54,475 bases of DNA from Candidatus Babeliales bacterium (GTDB lineage Bacteria; Babelota; Babeliae; Babelales; Chromulinivoraceae): assembly GCA_041660205.1 (NCBI GenBank), contig JBAZWT010000009.1, positions 1 through 54,475 of the forward strand, written 5' to 3'. Under the pieces are notes generated by a model. The model was not told the DNA's origin. It saw nothing but the letters and a program-made list of their open reading frames with translations, and did not search any database. This document shows positions 1 to 8,160 of this stretch, one piece after another. A program made the position numbers and the translations under genes. Every line of letters starts with the position of its first letter. Positions within the stretch are counted from its first letter, which is position 1.

Positions 1-240
1 CTTGATTCTGTTGTTGCTGAATATGTTGGATACCAAGATAATTTAACCGTGAGTCCTCAAGACATTAAAGCGATTTTACAAATTACCCAACGATCTCGGT
101 TAAAAGATTTTCTCTACTTCCCCTTCTTGAAAACACAACTCAACGGCCAAGAATTTCCCGTTGAAGGAGAAAGCCTTGTTCAATTTTGTTTACGCGAAAA
201 ATCGGTCAATCATATTATTCATCATCTAACGAAAAAATAA
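1..240 (+). CDS. C-terminal end of a gene cut by the window edge, possibly trigger factor
   Basis: The frame is open from base 1 to a TAA at 238-240, so about 79 C-terminal residues are visible. The tail (phrases such as LREKSVNHIIHHL) is helical, and its REK-plus-hydrophobic-helix ending loosely recalls the C-terminal arm of trigger factor, a ribosome-bound chaperone. No catalytic motif is visible, so that identity is a guess. It ends 29 bases before the trxB start and may be co-transcribed with it. Confidence 0.4.
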   Translation, partial: LDSVVAEYVGYQDNLTVSPQDIKAILQITQRSRLKDFLYFPFLKTQLNGQEFPVEGESLVQFCLREKSVNHIIHHLTKK

Positions 241-269
241 TTCGGACCCCAATACATTGGAACCCAAAC

Positions 270-1205
270 ATGCAAAATTCCACACGCTCTTTAGTTATTT
301 TAGGCGCAGGTCCTGCTGGACTTACAGCAGCTATTTACGCGGCACGCGCAAACTTAAAACCTGTTATCATTGAAGGCCCTAAGCCTGGTGGCCAGCTTAT
401 GGGAACTACCGACATTGAAAACTGGCCTGGATCTGGCTCCATTAAAGGCCCTGAGCTCATGATCAATATGGCTGATCATGCTAAAAAATTTAACGTTGAA
501 ACTATATCTGGCTCAGTTACTGCTGTAGATCTTTCCCAAAAGCCTTTTGTTATAACCGTTGATGGAAAAAAACAGATTCAGGCACACAGTATCATCATCG
601 CTACAGGAGCAACACCAAACCAACTTAATTGTCCCGGAGAGGCAGAATTTTGGGGCAAAGGTGTGTCGACATGCGCTGTCTGCGATGGAGCGTTTTATAG
701 AGATCAAGAAATTATTATCGTGGGCGGCGGAGATTCAAGCATGGAAGCTGCTTCTTTTTTACGCCGTAATGGCAATAAAATAACCATTGTCCACATTGGC
801 GACAAACTGACTGCATCGCATGCGATGCAAGCTCGAGTGCTGGACAAACCAGAAATTAACATCATTTACAACAGCACGGTTACGGCTATCCATGGCAAAG
901 ATGGTAAGCTCACTGGTGCTACGGTTGCCAATCAGCTCACTGGGCAAACTCAAGAACTGAAAGCGGATGGACTATTTTTAGCTATCGGCCTTAAGCCAAA
1001 CACTACCATGTTTGCCGGTCAAGTTGAGCGAACTCAAACTGGTCACATAGTTGTGCATGATTTAGTTAAGACATCGGTTCCTGGGGTATTTGCAGCTGGT
1101 GATGTGCAAGATCCAAAGTATCGTCAAGCCATTGTTTCTGCTGGTTTTGGATGTATGGCTGCCCTTGAAGCTGAAAGATATTTAGCTGACCAGCATCTGG
1201 ATTAG
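270..1205 (+). CDS. trxB: thioredoxin reductase
   Basis: A 311-residue FAD- and NADPH-dependent enzyme that reduces thioredoxin in the cytoplasm. An N-terminal FAD-binding GAGPAG motif lies near residues 12-17. The redox pair is C135-A-V-C138 followed by DG, the family signature, and an NADPH-binding GGGDSS lies near residue 152. The C-terminal AAGDVQD motif is also present. The open frame extends back to 186, but that extension overlaps the upstream gene and does not resemble a reductase, so the ATG at 270 is preferred, although its ribosome site is weak. Length is normal for the low-molecular-weight class. It probably supplies electrons to thioredoxin and hence to DsbD (33993-35741). Confidence 0.93.
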   Translation: MQNSTRSLVILGAGPAGLTAAIYAARANLKPVIIEGPKPGGQLMGTTDIENWPGSGSIKGPELMINMADHAKKFNVETISGSVTAVDLSQKPFVITVDGKKQIQAHSIIIATGATPNQLNCPGEAEFWGKGVSTCAVCDGAFYRDQEIIIVGGGDSSMEAASFLRRNGNKITIVHIGDKLTASHAMQARVLDKPEINIIYNSTVTAIHGKDGKLTGATVANQLTGQTQELKADGLFLAIGLKPNTTMFAGQVERTQTGHIVVHDLVKTSVPGVFAAGDVQDPKYRQAIVSAGFGCMAALEAERYLADQHLD

Positions 1206-1291
1206 ATGTTTGTATTGCAAAAAATCCTATATTCTTTACAATATTACTTATGAAATAGCTATTTTTCAGTCCAAGAGAAAAGGTTCTTCTT

Positions 1292-1435
1292 ATGTCAGTA
1301 ACATTTTTTAGAAAAAGTCGCGTTAAACGTAACAGAAAACACGGATTCTTAAAACGTATGTCTACCAAAGATGGTCGTAACATCATCAGACGTCGCCGAG
1401 CAAAAGGCAGAACTCGTTTAGCAGTTCATGCATAA
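1292..1435 (+). CDS. rpmH: 50S ribosomal protein L34
   Basis: A 47-residue, very basic protein. It reads MSVTFFRKSRVKRNRKHGF and continues through the typical RMSTKDGRNIIRRRRAKGR stretch of L34. It is directly followed by rnpA, the near-universal bacterial order. The N-terminus is slightly different from the usual MKRTFQPS form, but the core and length match. Confidence 0.92.
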   Translation: MSVTFFRKSRVKRNRKHGFLKRMSTKDGRNIIRRRRAKGRTRLAVHA

Positions 1436-1456
1436 GCTTTTGCTTAGGCAGTAAAC

Positions 1457-1801
1457 GTGAATCTTGAATCTATGCAAAACGCATCTAAAAATCTTTCAAA
1501 GTTCAAAAAGAAAGAGCTTGATCACTTCTTTAATACGGCAACGTGTAAAAAAAAGAATCAAGCTTTTACTTTTTTGACGGCTCCGACAATCTCTCTACCA
1601 TTCGGTAGAATTTTAGTTATCGCATCCCGAAAATATGGAAACTCTCCCGAGCGCAATTTACTTAAACGTAGATGTAAGGCTATTTTCTGGGAAGAAAAAT
1701 TATATGAAAAAAAGATCGATCTTATAATCATTGCTCGACCTTCTGGAAAAAAATATGATTTCGCTCAACTTAAAGAACTTCTGCTTGCAATTTTTATCTA
1801 A
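1457..1801 (+). CDS. rnpA: ribonuclease P protein component
   Basis: About 109-114 residues. This is the protein cofactor of RNase P, which trims tRNA 5' ends. The diagnostic RNR-like basic patch appears as SPERNLLKRRCKAIFWE, with the downstream strand DLIIIARPSGKKYDF. The start is either the GTG at 1457 or the ATG at 1472; neither has a strong ribosome site. It follows rpmH by 21 bases and overlaps the 5' end of yidD, so the three genes are probably one transcript. Confidence 0.88.
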   Translation: MNLESMQNASKNLSKFKKKELDHFFNTATCKKKNQAFTFLTAPTISLPFGRILVIASRKYGNSPERNLLKRRCKAIFWEEKLYEKKIDLIIIARPSGKKYDFAQLKELLLAIFI

Positions 1802-2021
1802 AGCCGATCGTATCATCTCAAAGCTTCTCATTTTTTTAATCATTTTGCTTCGCCCGCTTCTAGGACAACAAAGCATTTGCCCGTTTGCCCTGGGTTGCAC
1901 TCAATTTGCGATCTTACAGCTGGAGACTGAGTACTTGTATCAGTCGTTGCCAGCCATCTGCAAACGTCTCTTAAGTTGCAACCCTGTCTCGATCTGGCTG
2001 AAAAATAGAAGGCAACATTAG
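1755..2021 (+). CDS. yidD: YidD-like membrane protein insertion efficiency factor
   Basis: A small protein of 79-88 residues with an amphipathic or hydrophobic N-terminal helix (KLLIFLIILLRPLLG). It then has the YidD-type cysteine pattern: a Cys after SI, GCTQFA in place of the usual TCSxYA, and LLSCNPVS in place of RxxRCHP. Its place directly after rnpA is the standard position of yidD. The start is uncertain: ATG 1755 overlaps rnpA by 47 bases and TTG 1785 by 17. The usual next gene, yidC, is missing; a minus-strand gene follows instead. Confidence 0.72.
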   Translation: MISLNLKNFCLQFLSKADRIISKLLIFLIILLRPLLGQQSICPFALGCTQFAILQLETEYLYQSLPAICKRLLSCNPVSIWLKNRRQH

Positions 2022-2045
2022 TTGCCCTCTACCGTTATATCAAAA

Positions 2046-4085
2046 TTATGGCAATGGTTGTTGTTTTTTAGGTGTTAATGATAATACTTTTGGTGTTCTC
2101 CCAGATGAACTTGCTAATAGAGCTGTTGCGGCTGCAGAGCTTGCCGCTATTCTTTGTTGTTGCTCTACTGATTTTGTTGTGGGAAGCATTTCGCGTTTAA
2201 CGTACTGTTGTAAATGTTGCTCATTTGATGCAGGTGCTGCTGGCTTTGCTGATATTTTTGCCACTGGTTTTGACTGATTACTAAATAAATTACGATCAAC
2301 TACATTTTTTTCTAACGGTGCGACTATTGTAAACTCTGTTTCATCATCATCTAAATTTCTTGATTTAGTATTTTTTGATGATGCTACAACACCACTACTC
2401 ATTTGTTCAAATAAATTTTTAGATGGATCATTTTCAATAAATCTTACCTCTGATTCTTTTCTTATTGGCTTTGTTGACGATCCAAAGAAATCCTCTAAAG
2501 ACAGTGAACTTTCCAATTTCAAAGATGAATCCAACCTCTGTTGATCTTCTTTTTTAGATTTTATTTCTTCTTGCTGTTTTTCTTTTTGCTCTTTCAGCAA
2601 TTGTTCTACATTTTCTATAACAGGATATGCTGTTATTATAATGTTTTGGTTACGTTTTGGTGCAACTAGATTTACCTTAACGCCCTCAATCTTTATTGAA
2701 GCATTAACCCAACCGCTTGTGTCATTCTGATCAACAGCCCATGTAATATTTTCTTTAAGTGCCTTTTTTATAGATCCTATTATATCCGCAGGTTTCCACG
2801 TTGTTGGAAATTCTGTTTTTTCAATTGTTTCACCATGACCACTAAATGGATTTATTAAAAGATAATAAGTAGAACCATTACTATCTGATACTTTTTTTGA
2901 AATTTTCACTAAACCAAATTCTTGTAAGTTTTCACTAGTACCTCCTAAATGCCCACCTTTAAATTTAACCAAAACTTTTCCAGAGAGGCCTGCTTTAATG
3001 GAAGGATCAATGCGAATAACATGAGATCCTTGTTGCGCGTCACTTAAATCATCATTGATAATGGCAACAAAATATTCAACTACTTCTTTTACTTCGTTAA
3101 CCAAATCGTTAGGTATCCCTCCATTCATCTTTGCAATTTTCTTAAGAGTTTTTAAGGCCTCTTTATACTCTTCATCACTTGTTTGGAATTGCTCTCGGTT
3201 TAACAATATATTTACCTGATCACGAGCAAATACTGGACGACCTCCACTATCTCTATTTTTACCAATTGACTGTCCTAATCGCTTACGAGGTTTTGGTATC
3301 TCTGGCGTACTGCGAAAAGAGCCCTCATTTATACCTTGCAGAGGAGACTGTCCTGTATCATTGTTAACTGTCTCTGAAGGTATAGGAGGCGTCATTGATT
3401 GACCTAACCTACTCGATGATAATTTCTCATCAGTTCTAGCAGACCTTGGTTGCTGATTAAATGGCGATGGCGAAACATCATCTGTTCGTACTAGCGATGG
3501 AGATTCCTTTGAAGTTGGCGTGCCTTCAACCTTTTGCGCTAGGTCTTTTTCTATGTTTTCTAAAAATAGGCCTATTCTAAAAAGTACCCCTTCACGCCTA
3601 ACTGGTTCTGGCGTTCTAGGTTCACCTTTGATTGACTCTTCCAACTCATCTTGTGACGGTCCACCATAAGCAGCACCAAATGGTCCTCCATAACCAGCCC
3701 CAGACGGTCCTCCATAAGCAGCCCCAGATGAAAAATTGTCTCCCTGCCTTGATGGAGATGAGGTATCTTCTTGATAGTAAGAAAGTCTTTTTGTAGGCGT
3801 AATATTACTTCGTTTTGACGAATCTAACATTGAATTACTCAAGTTTTGAGGAATTTGACTCCCTAGTAGTGTTGATGAAGAATCTGCTTTCGATTTTGGA
3901 ATCGGAAGCATTAACTGTTGGCTCGACAGGGGTTGCGGAGGCTGTTGTTGTTGCTGCAGATACTGTTCATATTGCGGCGGCTGTTGTTGAAAATACCGTT
4001 GCCGCTGAGCTTGCCCACTACTGCCTAGCATTAACCCATGCGTCACCGTAACAACACATAAAATTCTTAATAAAAATCTTTTCAC
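2046..4085 (-). CDS. exported low-complexity protein with an EndoU-like domain
   Basis: 679 residues from a GTG start at 4085 that has GGGGAG upstream at good spacing; a longer reading from 4163 lacks this. The first 20 residues form a signal peptide (KRFLLRILCVVTV). A Gln/Pro-rich stretch follows, then three Gly-Pro octapeptide repeats and a long disordered Ser/Pro region. Residues about 330-470 look folded. They hold KGGHLGG (His near 379), and about 45 residues later KTEFPTTWKP followed by a helix. This spacing and wording resemble bacterial EndoU-type RNases, where GGH and a K-T-x-FP-x-W element form part of the active site. The C-terminal third is charged and low-complexity. The EndoU link is inferred by eye. 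Confidence 0.7.
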   Translation of the reverse strand: MKRFLLRILCVVTVTHGLMLGSSGQAQRQRYFQQQPPQYEQYLQQQQQPPQPLSSQQLMLPIPKSKADSSSTLLGSQIPQNLSNSMLDSSKRSNITPTKRLSYYQEDTSSPSRQGDNFSSGAAYGGPSGAGYGGPFGAAYGGPSQDELEESIKGEPRTPEPVRREGVLFRIGLFLENIEKDLAQKVEGTPTSKESPSLVRTDDVSPSPFNQQPRSARTDEKLSSSRLGQSMTPPIPSETVNNDTGQSPLQGINEGSFRSTPEIPKPRKRLGQSIGKNRDSGGRPVFARDQVNILLNREQFQTSDEEYKEALKTLKKIAKMNGGIPNDLVNEVKEVVEYFVAIINDDLSDAQQGSHVIRIDPSIKAGLSGKVLVKFKGGHLGGTSENLQEFGLVKISKKVSDSNGSTYYLLINPFSGHGETIEKTEFPTTWKPADIIGSIKKALKENITWAVDQNDTSGWVNASIKIEGVKVNLVAPKRNQNIIITAYPVIENVEQLLKEQKEKQQEEIKSKKEDQQRLDSSLKLESSLSLEDFFGSSTKPIRKESEVRFIENDPSKNLFEQMSSGVVASSKNTKSRNLDDDETEFTIVAPLEKNVVDRNLFSNQSKPVAKISAKPAAPASNEQHLQQYVKREMLPTTKSVEQQQRIAASSAAATALLASSSGRTPKVLSLTPKKQQPLP
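3658..3729 (-). repeat. three 24-bp coding repeats (Gly-Pro octapeptides)
   Basis: Three consecutive 24-base units (3658-3681, 3682-3705, 3706-3729) differ at only a few positions each. Read on the minus strand they encode octapeptides of the form GAAYGGPS/F. They lie in the disordered linker of the exported protein 2046-4085 and are a likely site of length variation by slipped-strand mispairing. Confidence 0.8.
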
Positions 4086-4279
4086 TTTTGACACTCCCCT
4101 ACGTATAAAAACAGATGCTTCAAGAATGGCTTTTATGCACGTAAAGAAGCAAGAGGAGAGCAAATCAGGAGCAAGGATCCATAGAGCAAGACAGTAATTT
4201 TTAAAAAAAGCTCAACCATCTCTTTACTTTCAAAAGGTAAAACGCTTATGCTACTTTCAATGGGAAATGGAGGTTTACC

Positions 4280-4846
4280 ATGAAAGTTTATGCAATCTTT
4301 GCTAATGACAATACCAAAGGGACCACGTACAAGATCTTTGAGCAAGCTGTAGCAACGCTTACACAGCAAGGTCACGAGGTTGATATTTTAGATTTATATA
4401 AGCGGGAAAAAGATATTCCATTCTTTCGGCACGATCGAGGCCTTATGGAAAGTCATCCGTTTTATCTAGAAAATAAAGAACGTTTTTTACAGGCGGATGC
4501 CCTTTTGATAGTGTTTCCACTTTTTTGGTACTCAGTACCGGGAATTTTAAAAGCGTGGCTGGATATGATTAACGGCTGGGCTTATAAATACGAAACGGGC
4601 TTGCACGCAAACCCGCTTCATAACATAAAAAAAGCATTTATTTTATACAGCTCAATGCAAGGCAAAGAGCATTTGGAAAAAGGGTTACATAGCCCTGTTG
4701 AAAAACAACTGTGCGAAACCTGCAAGTTTATCGGGATCCCCGAAGTTGAAATTTATTTGATCGACAATGTTACCAAGATGACGTCAGAAGATATGGAAGA
4801 ACATTTACGGAATATTACCAAGATTTGTAAAACATGCGTTGGTTAA
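4280..4846 (+). CDS. flavodoxin-fold NAD(P)H oxidoreductase (NQO/MdaB type)
   Basis: 188 residues with a good ribosome site (GGAGG six bases before the ATG). It is a cytoplasmic FMN/FAD-binding quinone reductase-like enzyme. The signature FPLFWYSVPGILKAWLD followed by a GWAY-type loop is characteristic of the Flavodoxin_2 family (NQO1, MdaB, KefF). The N-terminal strand MKVYAIFAND ends in the flavin-phosphate loop. The substrate cannot be told from sequence. The C-terminus carries extra cysteines (C-x2-C near LCETC and KTC) that are not part of the family signature. Confidence 0.82.
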   Translation: MKVYAIFANDNTKGTTYKIFEQAVATLTQQGHEVDILDLYKREKDIPFFRHDRGLMESHPFYLENKERFLQADALLIVFPLFWYSVPGILKAWLDMINGWAYKYETGLHANPLHNIKKAFILYSSMQGKEHLEKGLHSPVEKQLCETCKFIGIPEVEIYLIDNVTKMTSEDMEEHLRNITKICKTCVG

Positions 4847-4848
4847 TT

Positions 4849-5478
4849 TTAATGCAGAGCAGTTACTTGATATGATTCTTGTTCATAAAACTGAACATAC
4901 AAAGGCTTGTTCCAAGAATTTATTATTAATATTCCAGCACCACATAAGCTACATGCTCCAGTAACTAACAAAGTCCAACCTAGTAAGTCCCCTGCCATAA
5001 ATAAGTCTGCTAGTAAAACAAATGATGTTAATGCAGCGCCTATCCAACACAACCCAATAATTGCAAGAATTTTACCTATTGAAAAACCAGAACCCATTTG
5101 TCCAATAATAACTTTTACAAATTCAGCATTTTCCATGGTTGTCACTTTTGCTTTATGCTTAATCATCTCTAAAATAATTGATTTATATCCATGATCTATC
5201 GCACAATCCAAAGCTGTTGTCCCTGACTTATCTAACATATTTACATCAACATTAGACTTCAAAATAGCTTTAACTATTTTTTTGTCACCAGTAAGCACTG
5301 CCGCATGCAAAACTGATTGTCCTTGCTCGTTGCAGATTGTTGTATCTGGTTTAGACTTTACCCAGGCATTAACCGCTTTGCGATTGCCTTTTGAAATCTC
5401 ATAAAAAATGTCGACTGCTTGAAAAATTGATGCACTCATCAGAATCGAAGCGCACAAGAAAAATTGTAACTTGTTCAT
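4849..5478 (-). CDS. exported or membrane ankyrin-repeat protein
   Basis: 209 residues. An N-terminal signal peptide (MNKLQFFLCASILMSASIF) is followed by two to three ankyrin repeats at about residues 25-115, with recognisable GQSVLHAAVLTGDKKIV and GTTALDCAIDHGY cores. Two hydrophobic membrane-spanning stretches lie at about residues 130-190, and a short polar tail ends the protein. Ankyrin repeats mediate protein binding; in host-associated bacteria such proteins often act on the host. Here the tail would anchor the repeats outside or in the membrane. The exact partner cannot be inferred. Its 3' end lies 3 bases from the convergent gene 4280-4846. Confidence 0.75.
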   Translation of the reverse strand: MNKLQFFLCASILMSASIFQAVDIFYEISKGNRKAVNAWVKSKPDTTICNEQGQSVLHAAVLTGDKKIVKAILKSNVDVNMLDKSGTTALDCAIDHGYKSIILEMIKHKAKVTTMENAEFVKVIIGQMGSGFSIGKILAIIGLCWIGAALTSFVLLADLFMAGDLLGWTLLVTGACSLCGAGILIINSWNKPLYVQFYEQESYQVTALH

Positions 5479-5716
5479 AGGACCCCTAAAAATGTAACCC
5501 TAAAGTTATAATAACATGATTAGAGTAACATTATCATGGCCTTCCGCAACAGCCTGACAGGCTAATGCTAGAGGAGTGAAAAAGGGTTGAAAAAGTAGAT
5601 GAAAATATTTTTTAGTGATCGGTCACCACAAACAATCACCAATTTTCAAGCATTCAACTCTGTTCCTCAAGCCGGAACAGGCTCCCAAATGTTCTTGCCA
5701 ACACTTGGGGAACGGG

Positions 5717-5754
5717 CATCTAAGTGGAGTGCCACTTAGATATCTCCCGACGGA
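5717..5754 (+). repeat. 38-bp palindrome-bearing repeat, copy 1
   Basis: It contains the perfect hairpin ATCTAAGTGG-N4-CCACTTAGAT (5718-5741) followed by ATCTCCCG. The reverse complement, with one mismatch over 38 bases, occurs at 6243-6280. Confidence 0.8.
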
Positions 5755-6113
5755 AATAAAAATGCATTCGCCGATTCTGCTTCGTTAACACTACCCAGGC
5801 TTCGCACAAGGCTACGCCGGGCAGGCTGCAGGGCTTCATCGCAAAGTATTTCCTGATGAGGAAGCTTGATTCTTTAATCCGTTTTTCTTGAGCTTGAGTC
5901 GGAAAGATACGCGCATTCGCCTTTGGCTCACCACGCTAAGCTTTCCTGATAATGAAACTATTTTATAAATTTTCAGCACATGGGTCCCGGATTAGGTCTT
6001 CGCTAAGGCTACGCCCCACAGGCACGTCCGGGATGACGGGAGCAAAAGTATATTTTACGCTAAAGAATTATGAGCATCTATCATCAACGATAAAAAATTA
6101 ATTAAATTTTAGT

Positions 6114-6247
6114 CATACCCAGGAGTTAGCTCGTATGCGCCAAGGGCAAATACGAGTATTAACTCCGACTCAAGAATCCAAGTTATTATGGCATACCCAG
6201 GAATTAGCTCGTATGAGCCAAGGGCGAATGCGAGTATTAATTCCGAC
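6114..6247. repeat. tandem pair of 56-bp hairpins, 78-bp period
   Basis: Copies lie at 6114-6169 and 6192-6247. Each folds with an outer stem (GGAGTTA/TAACTCC in copy 1, GGAATTA/TAATTCC in copy 2) and an inner stem (CTCGTAT/ATACGAG in copy 1, CTCGTAT/ATGCGAG in copy 2). The outer-stem difference is compensatory (G-C to A-T), and the inner one keeps pairing through G-T. The structure therefore seems to have been kept rather than the bases alone. Confidence 0.75.
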
Positions 6248-6280
6248 GGGAGATATCTAAGTGGCACTCCACTTAGATGC
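6243..6280 (-). repeat. 38-bp palindrome-bearing repeat, copy 2 (inverted)
   Basis: This is the reverse complement of 5717-5754 with one mismatch. It directly abuts the second copy of the 56-bp tandem hairpin (6192-6247). Confidence 0.8.
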
Positions 6281-6393
6281 GTGATTCCAAAGCATGCGCA
6301 TCCATGCTTTGGGTGCCTTCGCGGCATGAGCGAAACAGAAGATTAAATTAAAAAATGATGGTTATTTTTGGTGACCGATTAGCTTAAACAAAA

Positions 6394-6418
6394 AAAGAGG
6401 GGCACTGAGCCCCTCTTT
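6394..6418 (-). terminator. intrinsic terminator of the phoH gene
   Basis: The 10-bp perfect stem AAAGAGGGGC/GCCCCTCTTT with a 5-base loop is followed on the minus strand by a run of seven T. It lies 70 bases past the PhoH stop. Confidence 0.85.
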
Positions 6419-6445
6419 CTAAAAACATATTTGACCAATTTAATG

Positions 6446-6477
6446 CTGGATACCTGGGTCAAGCCCAAGTATGACGA
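6446..6477. repeat. dispersed-type hairpin (GGATACCTGGGTCAAGCCC)
   Basis: A short stem (ACCTGGG with CCCAAGT, one mismatch, loop TCAA) followed by ATGACGAG. It has the look of the GGAT-hairpin-ATGAC intergenic repeats known from several bacterial lineages. A second element of similar design (GGTCCCGG...CCGGGATGAC) lies at 5983-6037. Confidence 0.5.
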
Positions 6478-6488
6478 GTTGGAAAAAC

Positions 6489-7937
6489 CTAAAGTAGTTC
6501 TTGAACTAACCGCGATATTTCACTACGTTCACTTGTTGGTAAAAATACCGATCCAAAAATCGACTGACCTTTAAATCGATCAGTAGCAACTACAAGTCCA
6601 TTGGTTGAAAAATCAAGATACGGAACATCGATCTGATATGGATCACCTGATAAAATAATTTTACTTCCAGATGCCACGCGGCTCAGGAGTGTTTTAATTT
6701 CATGAGTTGTTAAGTTTTGCGCTTCATCAATAAAAATAAAATGACGAGCTATAGACCGACCACGCATGTAAGAAATTGCTTCAAGGCTTACTTTGCGCTG
6801 ATTAATCAAATCATCAAGAGAGATAATCGGATTTGATCTTTGCTCTCTGCGGTGAAAGTTTTTTTTGGGGAATCGACGATTTCTTGAATGTCTATTTTCT
6901 TCATGAAATCTTGAATGCCTACCGCTGTCTTCATACGGTTGCTCTTCGTTATCGTGAAAAGCACCTTCTTGCGCTGCAAGCAAACGGGTAATCATATCAA
7001 CGTTGTCATACATCGGCTGCATCCAACCGCGCAGTTTTTCTTGCACGTCACCAGGTAGAAAACCGATATCATGACCAAGTGGAACAACTGAACGAGCAAT
7101 GGTCATTTTGTAATATTCATTGCTGACAAGCACATTGTACAAACCAACAAATAACGTTAAAAACGTTTTTCCTGTTCCGGCAGGACCAGTAAGTGATACC
7201 ATCGAAATGTCGTTATCGAGTAAAAGATCGAGCGCCATGATTTGATGCATGTTTTTTGCTACGATGGGCCAAGCAATTTTTGGCTGAAAAACTTCGCGGA
7301 ATACGCCGCCGCCACGATAGCGAAATATTCGATTTTTATATTCATTACCCTTGCTGTACAACGCTATAAATTCGTTACATTGAACAGTGCCAGCTTCTAC
7401 TAAATCTTTTAAAAGCGAAGGAAATTCTTTGCGTAGCTCTACGCCTGGAATATCAAATTCTTGCCAGCCTTTATAATAATTTTCAGCAAGAACGAGTCCT
7501 CGCATATAATCTTGCGATTTGATACCTAAAGCATCAGCCTTGATTCGAGCGTTAATATCTTTGGTAACAAAGACCACGTCGTAGCCGCATGCTTGCATAG
7601 TTACTGCAACCATTAAAATTTTATTGTCGGTAATATCAACGCGCAGTCGTGGTTTTTTTTCTAAAGTGCAACCATCTTCAAATAAAATTTGAACGACGGT
7701 ACCGTTTTCAAGCTGAACACCATCTTTTAAAGATCCAGATGATCTTATTTTATCGAGATGTCGAGCGATTAACCTAGCACTTGCTCCACGACTTGAATTT
7801 TCTATTTTTATTTTATCAAGCTCTTCAAGCACCATAATAGGAATGCCTACACGAGCCTCTTGAAATCGGAAAATAACTTCAGGATCTTCAATTAAAACAT
7901 TAGTGTCTAAAATATAAAGTTGCTCTTTGACTGCCAT
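6489..7937 (-). CDS. PIN-PhoH fusion ATPase/ribonuclease (PhoH2 type)
   Basis: 482 residues from the ATG at 7937, which has AAAGGA upstream; an extension to 7982 lacks support. The N-terminal PIN nuclease domain opens with LDTNVLIEDP (metal-binding Asp near 11) and runs to about residue 150. The C-terminal PhoH ATPase has Walker A GPAGTGKT near 251 and Walker B FIFIDEAQN near 398. PIN-PhoH proteins are linked to RNA unwinding and cleavage, sometimes in toxin-antitoxin pairs; no antitoxin gene precedes this one. Unusual is an insertion of about 50 residues (about 322-369), rich in His, Arg, Asn and Glu, between the two ATPase motifs. It may be a flexible nucleic-acid-binding loop. Confidence 0.9.
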   Translation of the reverse strand: MAVKEQLYILDTNVLIEDPEVIFRFQEARVGIPIMVLEELDKIKIENSSRGASARLIARHLDKIRSSGSLKDGVQLENGTVVQILFEDGCTLEKKPRLRVDITDNKILMVAVTMQACGYDVVFVTKDINARIKADALGIKSQDYMRGLVLAENYYKGWQEFDIPGVELRKEFPSLLKDLVEAGTVQCNEFIALYSKGNEYKNRIFRYRGGGVFREVFQPKIAWPIVAKNMHQIMALDLLLDNDISMVSLTGPAGTGKTFLTLFVGLYNVLVSNEYYKMTIARSVVPLGHDIGFLPGDVQEKLRGWMQPMYDNVDMITRLLAAQEGAFHDNEEQPYEDSGRHSRFHEENRHSRNRRFPKKNFHRREQRSNPIISLDDLINQRKVSLEAISYMRGRSIARHFIFIDEAQNLTTHEIKTLLSRVASGSKIILSGDPYQIDVPYLDFSTNGLVVATDRFKGQSIFGSVFLPTSERSEISRLVQELL

Positions 7938-8160
7938 GCATGTCCTTTCTTTGTAAAAGTTACTGTAACTTTTTTGAGCCATTTTTTTAGTAATCTTTTT
8001 TATCTATCGTTTTTAAAGTGATCTTTTTTAAAGCGATCTTTTTAGAAATCGTATCTTACTAAATTTAAGGCATAAAAGAAATAACTGATCACAATGTCTA
8101 ATACATAGAGTTTTATGATTTTAAACCTAGATTGCGCTTATGGATATGAGCTATGAAAGT

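Larger units (their letters stand above)
5618..6379. repeat. region bounded by imperfect inverted repeats
   Basis: ATCGGTCACCA at 5618-5628 is mirrored exactly by TGGTGACCGAT at 6369-6379. Similarity continues imperfectly for about 20 bases further inward. The enclosed 760 bp has no gene. It could be a decayed non-autonomous mobile element, or chance pairing in a repeat-dense block. No target-site duplication is obvious. Confidence 0.4.
5479..6488. other. 1-kb gene-free block of hairpin repeats
   Basis: No convincing gene lies between the ankyrin protein and the PhoH gene. The block holds many short inverted repeats: CTGTTCC/GGAACAG near 5660-5680, CCCAAATGTT/AACACTTGGG near 5686-5711, the 38-bp element in inverted copies, a tandem 56-bp hairpin, a TCCCGG/CCGGGA hairpin (5985-6033), and a GGATACCTGGG-type hairpin at 6446-6477. 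A 72-codon open frame at 6109-6327 on the minus strand is only a by-product of the repeats. Confidence 0.7.

Noticed and set aside
6109..6327. 72-codon open frame on the minus strand
   Set aside because: It runs through the tandem hairpin repeats, its translation repeats with them, and there is no ribosome site.
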